Shown in pieces: positions 53,128-60,265 of a stretch of 64,000 bases of DNA (the stretch's first letter is position 1; each line of letters begins with the position of its first letter). Under the pieces are notes generated by a model. It searched no databases, was not told where the DNA came from, and was given only the letters and a program-made list of their open reading frames with translations. A program made the position numbers and the translations under genes. This stretch comes from Chitinimonas prasina (lineage in GTDB: Bacteria > Pseudomonadota > Gammaproteobacteria > Burkholderiales > Chitinimonadaceae), in assembly GCF_030160395.1 (NCBI RefSeq), contig NZ_BSOG01000001.1, forward strand, positions 90,117-154,116, given 5' to 3'.

Positions 53128-53156
53128 GTGGCGGCAAGGGAGGTCCATGCCGCCAC
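53128..53156 (+). other. Stem-loop after cysK
   Basis: GTGGCGGCA and TGCCGCCAC form a 9-bp stem with an 11-base loop containing AGGGAGG. No T tract follows. Confidence 0.4.
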
Positions 53157-53313
53157 CCCAGTAACTTATCCACAGGCTGAAAACCGCATCAATGTAGCCA
53201 CAAACGGCTTTGTTGCTTGCGCCAGTTAAGTGTCATATTCACACTCCAATACGCCTCCAATGATGACGACATAAGGCTAAGATACGTGCCTCATCTAATA
53301 AGGAGGATGCCGT

Positions 53314-54255
53314 ATGCAGTTCAACAAGATAACCGCTGTACTTTGCCTGGCCACCAGCCTGACTGCGGCTGCCGACATCGCCATCGACAGTACCGGCGCT
53401 GCAGTGCAGTTTGCCGGCAAGGACAGCCTGCAGGTCAACAATCTCCACGTCCCCGGCTACGGTAATTACAGCCTGCGCTTCAAGTGGGACCCGGTCAGCC
53501 TGAGCTTTGTCTATGACCCAGCCACCCTGACCCTGGCCTCGCAAAGTCGTTGCAGCAAGCAGGTCTACCAGCTTTCCGACACGTTCTCTGAGCACATCCA
53601 GGCTTCTACCCGGGTGGTGGACGGCGTTGAATATGGTGGCCTCAGCGATGTTGCCACCAAGTCACTGTCCGACTGGACTGTCACCAATGTCTGGACCAAC
53701 TTCACCGTGGTGTGGGCCAAGACGGCACTGCAGGCCGACAACCCCTATCTGAAGGGTCAGACCGTAGCCAACTTCGACCCTAACAAGGGCTATGGCTTTG
53801 TCAGCACCTATGGTGACTATGGTTTCAAACACCACGATCTGGTTGAAGTAGGCGGCAATCTGGATACCGAAGACTTTCTGCTGATCAAGCAGGTCAACGG
53901 CAGCAACACCGCCATCTTCGACAAAGGTGCACGCCGCACGGGCAGCTTCGGCTGCGCCTCCAACACCGGTACCTACTACGAGCACAGCACGTCCAAGGCA
54001 TCGGTGGTGATGGCGGGCGATACCGCCGCCCTTACCAGCGGTTACAACACACTCAAGACCTCCTGGTCCATCAGCACTGGCATAGGCAGCGTGGGTGCCT
54101 CATCTGATAGCCGCGCCAAGTCTACCCACGACTACGGCGGCCTGGAAAAAGGCGACAAGCTGCTGGTGCGCGACATCGGCAATGGCTTCAGCATGGTGGC
54201 CGTCGACGAAAGTGGCAAGGTATTGGGCAGCCATCTGGTCATGACCATGTATTGA
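53314..54255 (+). CDS. Secreted protein of unknown function
   Basis: I do not recognise this 313-residue protein. It has a signal peptide (MQFNKITAVLCLATSLTAAA) and a low-complexity-free, Ser/Thr/Gly/Tyr-rich sequence with predicted beta strands throughout, including NYSLRFKWDPVSLSF early on. It has two cysteines in the mature part, before the strand regions and in SFGCAS. A strong AAGGAGG lies 10 bp before the ATG and a 14-bp terminator follows, so it is an independent, probably well-translated gene. A secreted or outer-membrane-associated beta-protein is likely. Confidence 0.7.
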   Translation: MQFNKITAVLCLATSLTAAADIAIDSTGAAVQFAGKDSLQVNNLHVPGYGNYSLRFKWDPVSLSFVYDPATLTLASQSRCSKQVYQLSDTFSEHIQASTRVVDGVEYGGLSDVATKSLSDWTVTNVWTNFTVVWAKTALQADNPYLKGQTVANFDPNKGYGFVSTYGDYGFKHHDLVEVGGNLDTEDFLLIKQVNGSNTAIFDKGARRTGSFGCASNTGTYYEHSTSKASVVMAGDTAALTSGYNTLKTSWSISTGIGSVGASSDSRAKSTHDYGGLEKGDKLLVRDIGNGFSMVAVDESGKVLGSHLVMTMY

Positions 54256-54280
54256 TGGTTCCGGGCTTGCTGCATCCCCC

Positions 54281-54312
54281 AAAACAAAAGGCCCTCACGG
54301 GCCTTTTGTTTT
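54281..54312. terminator. Bidirectional intrinsic terminator
   Basis: A 14-bp perfect stem (AAAACAAAAGGCCC and its complement, 4-base loop) separates the secreted-protein gene from the convergent MATE gene. Confidence 0.9.
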
Positions 54313-54313
54313 G

Positions 54314-55705
54314 CTATGGCGCATGCCGTAACAGGCGGCGTCGCGACAATCGATCCAGGAACCAGGTCAATCCCAGCGCAGCCACGGTCAGCCCCACCAC
54401 CAGCGATATCCAGAAGCCTTGCGCTGCCATCGGCTCCTGCTGCCACGGCAGCCAGTCTGGTGCCAAGCCAAGTATGCAGCCCAGCGGCAACGAGAAACCC
54501 CAGAAGGCCGCCATGTGAATGACCATGGGCGGGCGGGTCACCTTGTAGCCCCGGATAGCTGAACTGGTCGATACCTGGGTGGCATCGGACAGCTGGAACA
54601 GCGCGGCAAAGATCAGCAAATGGGCTGCCGTCGCCGCCACGGCGGCATCGCTGGTGTAGGCAGCCGCAATCTGGTGGTTGAACAGGGCAATAAAGGTGGC
54701 CGAAACCATGGCAAAGGCCAGCGACACCCCTACCCCCACCCAGGCCCTGAAGCGCGCCGCGGCCGGATCGCCTTCGCCCAGGGCGTGGCCTATGCGGGTG
54801 ATCAAGGCCACGCTCAGACTCAGCGGCACCATGAACACCAGCGATGAAAAGTTCAGGGCAATCTGGTGCGCTGCCACCTCGGCAGCACCGAACTCGGCCA
54901 CCAGCAGGGCGATAAGGCCAAAGGCGCTGGACTCGGCAAAATAGGTCACGCCTATGGGCAAGCCTATCTGCAACAGTTTGCGTATCTCCGGCCCGTGCGG
55001 CGCCTCGTAGCGGGTAAACGGCCAAGTCTGCCGATAGACCGGCGACCGTTTCATCCACCACAGCAGCGCCAGCAGGTTAAACCAGACGCAAACCAGCGTG
55101 GCCCAGGCACACCCCACGCCGCCCAATCTGGGCAGGCCAAACTTGCCGTAGATCAGCAGCCAGTTAAGCAGGATATTGATGCCCAGTGCCAACAGGGCAA
55201 TCACCATCATGGGCTTGGTCTCGTTAAGACTGGCGCTGTAGCCATACAGCACGCGGTAGCAGGCGAAGGCAGGCAGGGCAAAGCTGGTCACCTGCACAAA
55301 AGCCTTGGCCATGTCGCGCACCGCAGGATCCAGCTGCATCACATCGAAAATCAAGGCCGAAGCCTGGGCTGCCAGCAAGGCCACCACGCCCACACCCAAG
55401 GCTTTCCACAGCGCCTGCCGCACCACATGCGGTATCAGGTGATGCTCTTCCGCCCCCACGTGATGGGCCACGGTAGGATTGACCGACATCATGACCCCCA
55501 TCAGGGTCACGATGATGATGGACCAGACCGAGGCACCCAGCGACACTGCCGCCAGATCCTCGGCACTGGCATGGCCAGCCATGGCCACATCGGCCACGGC
55601 CATGCCAACGGTAGCCAACTGGCCTATCAGCATGGGCCAGGCCAATTGCCAGAGCGCGGCGGCTTCAGTCTTGATGGCTGGCGTAGTAAGGCGTTTCAAG
55701 GGCAT
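54314..55705 (-). CDS. MATE family efflux transporter
   Basis: This 463-residue protein has twelve predicted membrane segments in two homologous halves. MATE motifs include LAWPMLIGQLATVGMAVADVAMAG, cited by WPMLIGQL and VADVAMAGH, and LGLPIGVTYFAESSAFG (as IGLPIGVTYFAE). NorM-type members export cationic drugs using sodium or protons. The start at 55705 gives MPLKRLTTPA. A MITE-like element begins 54 bp upstream of the start, so the promoter may have been altered by the insertion. Confidence 0.9.
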   Translation of the reverse strand: MPLKRLTTPAIKTEAAALWQLAWPMLIGQLATVGMAVADVAMAGHASAEDLAAVSLGASVWSIIIVTLMGVMMSVNPTVAHHVGAEEHHLIPHVVRQALWKALGVGVVALLAAQASALIFDVMQLDPAVRDMAKAFVQVTSFALPAFACYRVLYGYSASLNETKPMMVIALLALGINILLNWLLIYGKFGLPRLGGVGCAWATLVCVWFNLLALLWWMKRSPVYRQTWPFTRYEAPHGPEIRKLLQIGLPIGVTYFAESSAFGLIALLVAEFGAAEVAAHQIALNFSSLVFMVPLSLSVALITRIGHALGEGDPAAARFRAWVGVGVSLAFAMVSATFIALFNHQIAAAYTSDAAVAATAAHLLIFAALFQLSDATQVSTSSAIRGYKVTRPPMVIHMAAFWGFSLPLGCILGLAPDWLPWQQEPMAAQGFWISLVVGLTVAALGLTWFLDRLSRRRLLRHAP

Positions 55706-55759
55706 GGGGCAAACCGGATCTGCAAACACGGTCTTCCATTCTAGCCCGCCTTGGCTTAA

Positions 55760-56037
55760 GAGCCTGTTCAAGATCTTTTCGCCTCGCGCCGGCCCGCTGG
55801 GCTAATCTGGAAAATGGCCAGGCACAAGGCGTGGTGCGCAGGCAATAACAAGTTATTGCCAAGCGCCACAACGCAGTGAATGGCCATTTTCCAGTTCAGC
55901 CCTTCGGGTTCGCAGCCTTGCCGGCGAATGGCAGCGTTGCAAGCCGCTGACGGTACCCGTACCGCTGCGCGGCTTGCGCCTTGCCCTTCATCCGGCAAGG
56001 TTGCGAACGACGCGGCGAAAAGACCTTGAACAGGCTC
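55760..56037. mobile_element. 278-bp MITE-like element with 24-bp terminal inverted repeats and TAA duplication
   Basis: The ends 55760-55783 and 56014-56037 are inverted repeats matching at 23 of 24 positions, starting GAGCCTGTTCAAGATC. TAA flanks both sides (55757-55759 and 56038-56040). Inside are further inverted pairs: 55799-55820 with 55881-55902 (20 of 22), 55910-55924 with 55992-56006, and 55939-55947 with 55969-55977. No transposase is encoded. The TNA-type 3-bp duplication suggests mobilisation by an IS5-family (IS1031-type) transposase, which is inference. Confidence 0.8.
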
Positions 56038-56071
56038 TAATCGCCCCGTGACGGTGCAAAGGCAGAAGGAC

Positions 56072-56416
56072 TTAGCTGTAGTGGCCCTGCCCGGCAATAC
56101 TGGCTTCCAGGGACAGCTCCCGGCCAAAGCGCTCGCTCAGTGCCAGGGTCTCGTTCAGGGACAGGTCCAGTATCAGCAGGCTGCCATCCGGAAGACGTTC
56201 TATCTGGGCCTCAAAATACAGCGCTACCTCACGTGCCTTGGCCAGCAAGGTCTGCTGGCCCTTGCCTGCGCTCAGGCGTAGCCAGTTGCGGCCAGCATGG
56301 CGGCGTGCCAGTTGTTGCGACACGGTGCGGGCATCAATGGTGGCGTCGTGCAAGACGGTGCGGTCACTGCCGTAGGTGTTGTAAGCGGACGCGGAGGTAT
56401 CGAGACAATCAAACAT
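56072..56416 (-). CDS. Protein of unknown function downstream of tandem SAM-II-type aptamers
   Basis: I do not recognise this 114-residue protein. It has no signal peptide or membrane segment. It is predicted as mixed helix and strand, with a C-terminal part reading LLILDLSLNETLALSERFG. The start is supported by CTGGAG ending 6 bases before the ATG. Two predicted SAM-II-type aptamers and an intrinsic terminator lie in its leader, so its expression should fall when S-adenosylmethionine is high. It ends 34 bp before the MITE-like element; a MATE gene follows on the same strand. Confidence 0.65.
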   Translation of the reverse strand: MFDCLDTSASAYNTYGSDRTVLHDATIDARTVSQQLARRHAGRNWLRLSAGKGQQTLLAKAREVALYFEAQIERLPDGSLLILDLSLNETLALSERFGRELSLEASIAGQGHYS

Positions 56417-56461
56417 GGTGGGCTCCAGAAGCGTGTTACGACAGCGTGCCCGGCCACCGGG

Positions 56462-56533
56462 CGTCGCTTTAGCGGGTTAGGTTCGACGGCTTACCGTCAC
56501 GCGCCCCGCAAGTTGTCGATTAAATCGGCGCGT
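56462..56533 (-). promoter_or_regulatory. Second SAM-II-like aptamer with extra helix in the linker
   Basis: On the minus strand P1 is ACGCGCC (56527-56533) with GGCGCGT (56499-56505), a 7-bp stem. The loop starts GATTTAA and contains ACTTGC, and a later GCTAAAGCG follows, all as in SAM-II RNAs. The linker holds a 5-bp hairpin GACGG/CCGTC (56485-56489, 56494-56498), comparable to the P4 extension known from some rhizobial SAM-II RNAs. The pseudoknot may form as GCGG with CCGC (56472-56475). It ends about 45 bases before the ATG, so translational control is possible. Confidence 0.65.
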
Positions 56534-56584
56534 TTACTGCTGTTTTGGCTGCATAGGGCCAGGCAAACGCCTGATCCGAAAAAC

Positions 56585-56614
56585 AAAAAACCCGCTGCCT
56601 GAGGCTAGCGGGTT
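56585..56614 (-). terminator. Intrinsic terminator between the two aptamers (attenuator)
   Basis: On the minus strand AACCCGCT pairs with AGCGGGTT and is followed by six T and then GTTTTT. It lies 34 bases after the first aptamer. The sequence CCCGC in its 5' arm can pair with GCGGG of the aptamer, offering an antiterminator in the ligand-free state. Confidence 0.75.
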
Positions 56615-56647
56615 GGAGCGCATGCGGTACTGGACCGTCTTGACGCT

Positions 56648-56704
56648 GACCACGCTTTAGCCGCATTTATCAAGCGCCCGCAAGCTGAGGGTCAAATCGG
56701 CGCC
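56648..56704 (-). promoter_or_regulatory. SAM-II riboswitch aptamer (first in transcript)
   Basis: On the minus strand P1 is GCGCC (56699-56703) with GGCGC (56674-56678). The loop reads GATTTGA, then CCCTCAGCTTGC, followed by TTGATAAATGCGGCTAAAG. This closely matches the SAM-II consensus (GATTTRA, CTTGC, TAAAT..RGCTAAA). P2 can form as TTGC with GCGG and GACC with GGTC (56648-56651). SAM-II RNAs bind S-adenosylmethionine in an H-type pseudoknot. The predicted start site is only a few bases upstream. Confidence 0.85.
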
Positions 56705-56713
56705 AAGGTCTGC

Positions 56714-56743
56714 AATGTATTACGACTACACCCGCAACGTCAA
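56714..56743 (-). promoter_or_regulatory. Predicted promoter of the SAM-II leader transcript
   Basis: TTGACG (56738-56743), an 18-bp spacer and TACATT (56714-56719) on the minus strand place the start near 56707, immediately before the first aptamer. Apart from this promoter and leader, 56417-56808 has no gene. Confidence 0.55.
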
Positions 56744-56808
56744 CGGGTGTTTACCGCCAGCGCCGCCATGGTCTGCAGCAAGCGGCGGCGGTCAGGCGGT
56801 GTGAGAGG

Positions 56809-57261
56809 TTACTCGGGCGCGCGGCTATCCAGCATCAGCGTGACTGGGCCGTCATTGACCAGGCTGACCTGCATGTCGGCGCCAAACACGCCTGTGGGGA
56901 CGGGTTTCCCCAAAGCCAGGGACAGGGCTGCGACAAAGCGGTCGAACAGCGGCTGCGATACCGGCCCCGGCGCAGCGCGGCTCCAGGAGGGGCGGTTGCC
57001 TTTCTTGACGCTGGCAAACAGGGTGAACTGGCTGACAGCCAGCACCTCTCCACCGACATCGAGCAGGGAACAGTTCATCACCCCCTGCTCGTCGCCAAAC
57101 ACCCGCAGCTTGCAGAGCTTCTGTACCAGCCAGCCGATGTCAGCCTCGCCATCATCGGCCTCGGCCCCCACCAGCAACAGGAGACCGGGGCCGATGCGGC
57201 CGACGGTCTGGCCGTCGACCGCAACGGCTGCTTCGCTGACGCGCTGCAGCACTACCCTCAA
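56809..57261 (-). CDS. dtd: D-aminoacyl-tRNA deacylase
   Basis: This 150-residue protein removes D-amino acids (and glycine from tRNA-Ala) from mischarged tRNAs. It has the N-terminal [16 protein letters not shown], the catalytic-site block [17 protein letters not shown] and the cross-subunit Gly-cisPro motif as [10 protein letters not shown] in place of the usual NxGPVT. The start is TTG at 57261 (standard DTD N-terminus), overlapping the TGA of the preceding gene, with GGGAG upstream. Confidence 0.93.
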   Translation of the reverse strand: MRVVLQRVSEAAVAVDGQTVGRIGPGLLLLVGAEADDGEADIGWLVQKLCKLRVFGDEQGVMNCSLLDVGGEVLAVSQFTLFASVKKGNRPSWSRAAPGPVSQPLFDRFVAALSLALGKPVPTGVFGADMQVSLVNDGPVTLMLDSRAPE

Positions 57262-57617
57262 GCTTGCGGCTCCCGGTTGTCGTTCAGGCGCAGGAAGCCC
57301 TTGACCAGACGGTAGACCATCCACAGCCAGGTACCAGCACCCACGATGATGGCCAGCGGAATACCGATCAGGGTGACAAACAGCAGGCTGGCGAGGATGC
57401 AGCCTGCCAGCGAGTACCAGAATATCTCGATCTGCCAGCGGAAGTGCTCGGCCAGCCAGGTTCCCCTGGCTTCGTCACGCTTGACGTAGGCAATGATGAC
57501 GCCGATCAGGCCAGTAGGTATGGCGGTCATCAAGGAGACGGCCAGCAGGATATAGACTGCCAGCACCAGATTCTTCATTGAACGTTCGGCCTCGTCGGGC
57601 AATAGGACTTGTGACAT
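57258..57617 (-). CDS. Small DUF4870-like membrane protein
   Basis: This 119-residue protein has three hydrophobic segments: [20 protein letters not shown], then [19 protein letters not shown] and a third near [17 protein letters not shown]. The N-terminal cytoplasmic part and the segment [20 protein letters not shown] are typical of a widespread betaproteobacterial family of unknown function. GGGGAG lies 8 bp before the ATG at 57617. The stop overlaps the dtd start, implying coupling. Confidence 0.8.
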   Translation of the reverse strand: MSQVLLPDEAERSMKNLVLAVYILLAVSLMTAIPTGLIGVIIAYVKRDEARGTWLAEHFRWQIEIFWYSLAGCILASLLFVTLIGIPLAIIVGAGTWLWMVYRLVKGFLRLNDNREPQA

Positions 57618-57768
57618 GGTGTTTGCTCCCCTTTGTTGATCAAGCAGGCTCCAGCTTATCAAAGCTGGCCGGCGCTGCAGTGCTTCCGCGACAGTCAGCG
57701 CCAGCAATGGCCTGGGTTACCGCCAGGCGGGAATGAAATGCATGTCCCACCGGCTGCGAACCGCCTGG

Positions 57769-59169
57769 TCAGCATTCCACCACGTTGACCGGCACTTCAA
57801 CGATGTCAATGGCGAGGCCGCCTCGTGCGGTTTCCTTGTACTTCACATGCATGTCGCGCCCGGTATCGCGCATGGTGCGTATCACCCGATCCAGCGAGAT
57901 ATAGTGCGTGCCGTCGCCGCGCAAGGCCATGCGCGCCGCATTGATGGCCTTGATCGACGCCATGGCATTGCGTTCGATACAGGGCACTTGCACCAGGCCA
58001 CCCACCGGATCGCAGGTCAGGCCCAGATTGTGTTCCATGCCGATCTCGGCAGCATTCTCCACCTGTGCCGGCGTACCGCCGAGCACTTCGCACAGGGCGC
58101 CTGCCGCCATGGAGCAGGCCGAGCCCACCTCGCCCTGGCAGCCGACCTCAGCACCGGAGATGGAGGCATTGGTCTTGAACAGGATGCCGATGGCGCCTGC
58201 GGTGAGCAGGAAGCGGACTATGCCGTCTTCGTTGGCACCCGGCACGAAATTCACGTAATAGTGCAACACGGCCGGCACGATACCCGCCGCCCCATTGGTA
58301 GGCGCCGTCACAACCCGGCCACCACCGGCGTTTTCCTCGTTGACAGCCAGGGCGTAGAGGTTGACCCAGTCCAGCACCGTTAGCGGATCACGCAGTGCCG
58401 CCTCGGGCTTGCCGGCCAGTTGCCGGTACATATCATAGGCGCGGCGCTTCACCTTCATGCCACCGGGCAAGATGCCTTCGGTACGGCAGCCACGCTCCAC
58501 ACAGGCATGCATGACCTGCCAGATGTCCAGCAGCTTGGTTCTGACTTCGGCCTCGCTGCGCCAGGCCAGTTCGTTCTCCAGCATCAACTGGCTGATAGGC
58601 TTGCCATGGCGCTCGGCCAGCGCCAGCAACTGCGCGCCGGTGGTAAAGGGATGCGTCAGCACTTCGGCCGTCGGTGGGGTAAAACCGCCTTCCACCGCGT
58701 GCTCATCCACCACAAAGCCGCCCCCCACCGAGTAATACGCACGCCGCTCCAACTCGCTGCCCTCAGCGTCGTAGGCACTAAAGATCATGCCATTGGGGTG
58801 GTATGGCAGGGTCTTGCGCTTGTGCAATACCAGATGCAGCGGCTCGTCGAACTCGATCTCATGACTACCCAGCAACTTGAGCCGCTTGCTGGCGCGTATG
58901 GCTGCCACCATGGCGGGCACCTGATCGGTATCCACCAGCTGCGGCTCCTCACCCAGCAGGCCCAGTATCACTGCGGTATCCGAGCCGTGACCCTTGCCGG
59001 TAGCCCCGAGCGATCCATACAGCTCGGCACGTATGCTGGCCACCTTGGGCAGCAGGCCTTCGCGCTCCACCCGCTGCATGAACTGCCTCGCTGCACGCAT
59101 GGGGCCTACGGTGTGAGAGCTGGACGGCCCGATGCCGACCTTGAACAGATCAAAAACGCTGATAGCCAT
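57769..59169 (-). CDS. sdaA: L-serine ammonia-lyase (iron-sulfur dependent)
   Basis: This 466-residue single-chain serine dehydratase converts L-serine to pyruvate and ammonia using a [4Fe-4S] cluster. The beta domain begins [22 protein letters not shown]. The alpha domain has the cluster cysteines in [20 protein letters not shown] and [18 protein letters not shown]. The start at 59169 is standard; a GGAG precedes it. Confidence 0.95.
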   Translation of the reverse strand: MAISVFDLFKVGIGPSSSHTVGPMRAARQFMQRVEREGLLPKVASIRAELYGSLGATGKGHGSDTAVILGLLGEEPQLVDTDQVPAMVAAIRASKRLKLLGSHEIEFDEPLHLVLHKRKTLPYHPNGMIFSAYDAEGSELERRAYYSVGGGFVVDEHAVEGGFTPPTAEVLTHPFTTGAQLLALAERHGKPISQLMLENELAWRSEAEVRTKLLDIWQVMHACVERGCRTEGILPGGMKVKRRAYDMYRQLAGKPEAALRDPLTVLDWVNLYALAVNEENAGGGRVVTAPTNGAAGIVPAVLHYYVNFVPGANEDGIVRFLLTAGAIGILFKTNASISGAEVGCQGEVGSACSMAAGALCEVLGGTPAQVENAAEIGMEHNLGLTCDPVGGLVQVPCIERNAMASIKAINAARMALRGDGTHYISLDRVIRTMRDTGRDMHVKYKETARGGLAIDIVEVPVNVVEC

Positions 59170-59468
59170 ACTGATGTCTCCACGCCGCGCTTGGCGGTCA
59201 TTTTCTGGTAGTGCCACCGGGGTGCCGGTGCCTGGGTCGCGCGTAGTCTAATCGTGGCAGACTACAGATGCACGCAGCTTTGCCGCCGCCCACCATCGGC
59301 CCGAGCCGGCCAACCCGGCAGCGCCAGTTTTGCCCCGCAACTCTCGCCCTGGCGAGGCCGTCCCCACTGTGCCAGGAAAACAATAAGCCATTGATTCAAA
59401 TCATCAATAAATACCAGATAGCGAGCAAGGACAGAGACCGAGGACACAGGATACGTCCCTATTAGGAC
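59170..59468. other. Intergenic region between sdaA and rsmJ
   Basis: No gene is supported here. A 7-bp hairpin GTAGTCT/AGACTAC (59243-59249 with 59259-59265, 9-base loop) lies in the probable sdaA leader. I looked for glycine or other known riboswitch motifs and saw none. Confidence 0.45.
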
Positions 59469-60224
59469 TTACCCTAGGTAGATATCAAACCGCACACTAT
59501 CGCCCTCCAGGCTATAGCTGGGCTTGGCGCCTGCCAGCAGCGGCGCATGGCGCGGCCGCTTCACCACTACCCGGCCGGTTGCCAGTGCTCTTGCCGGCAG
59601 CAGCAAGGCATCGGCATCGGCATCGGCCCCCACTACCTGCTGAAAGGTCTGCATCTCTTTCTTGGACAGCGCCGATTTGGTTTTGGTCTCCGGGAACATC
59701 GGGTCCAGATAGATCACCTCGGGCCGGGCGGCCGTCCAGGCCTGCATCAACTCGCTGGCCATGCCGTGGTGCAGACGCATGCGGCTGGCAATGGCGGCCA
59801 CCTCATCGCTGGCCTGTGCCCGCAGCAAGCCATCGGCCAACAAACTGGCCGCCACCGGCGATCGCTCCAGCATGTCAACCTGGCAGCCCAACGAGGCCAG
59901 CACAAAGGCATCCCTGCCCAGGCCAGCGGTGGCATCCAGCACATGTGGCGTGCTACCGCCCTTCAGGCCGCAAGCCTTGGCTACGCCCTGCCCCCGTCCA
60001 CCGCCATGCTTGCGCCGCCAATCTGCCGCCCCACCCACAAAATCCACAAAGACCGGGCCCGGTGCGCCCTTGCCCAGGCTGCACAAGGCCAGCCTATGGG
60101 CATCCAGTACCAGGGCGTGACCTTGCTCTGGCAAGGCATCAAGCAGCACAAAACCGTAGTGCGCCGCCAACTGTTGGGCATGGTCACGGCGCTCGGAACT
60201 GGAACAAAACAATGGGGGCAGCAT
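59469..60224 (-). CDS. rsmJ: 16S rRNA (guanine1516-N2)-methyltransferase
   Basis: This 251-residue class I methyltransferase has the SAM-binding motif VLDATAGLGRDAFVLASLG, MLERSPVAASLLADGL and the catalytic/substrate motif YLDPMFPE followed by the conserved lysine-rich KTKSALSKKEMQ. These are specific to RsmJ. It is divergent from comEC across 41 bp. Confidence 0.95.
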   Translation of the reverse strand: MLPPLFCSSSERRDHAQQLAAHYGFVLLDALPEQGHALVLDAHRLALCSLGKGAPGPVFVDFVGGAADWRRKHGGGRGQGVAKACGLKGGSTPHVLDATAGLGRDAFVLASLGCQVDMLERSPVAASLLADGLLRAQASDEVAAIASRMRLHHGMASELMQAWTAARPEVIYLDPMFPETKTKSALSKKEMQTFQQVVGADADADALLLPARALATGRVVVKRPRHAPLLAGAKPSYSLEGDSVRFDIYLG

Positions 60225-60265
60225 AGGATAGGGTCTGGGCCGTTACCGGCCGTACAAGGAGAGCC

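Noticed and set aside
54132-55061. 309-codon frame within the MATE gene on the same strand
   Set aside because: Composition is typical of an out-of-frame translation, and the MATE protein is complete in the other frame.
56653-56673. Resemblance of CGCTTTAGCCGC on the plus strand to the tmRNA tag region
   Set aside because: No tRNA-like ends or other tmRNA parts are nearby. The reverse strand fits a SAM-II aptamer far better.
59170-59468. Possible riboswitch (glycine or serine related) upstream of sdaA
   Set aside because: A hairpin is present but none of the conserved motifs of known glycine riboswitches could be found by eye.
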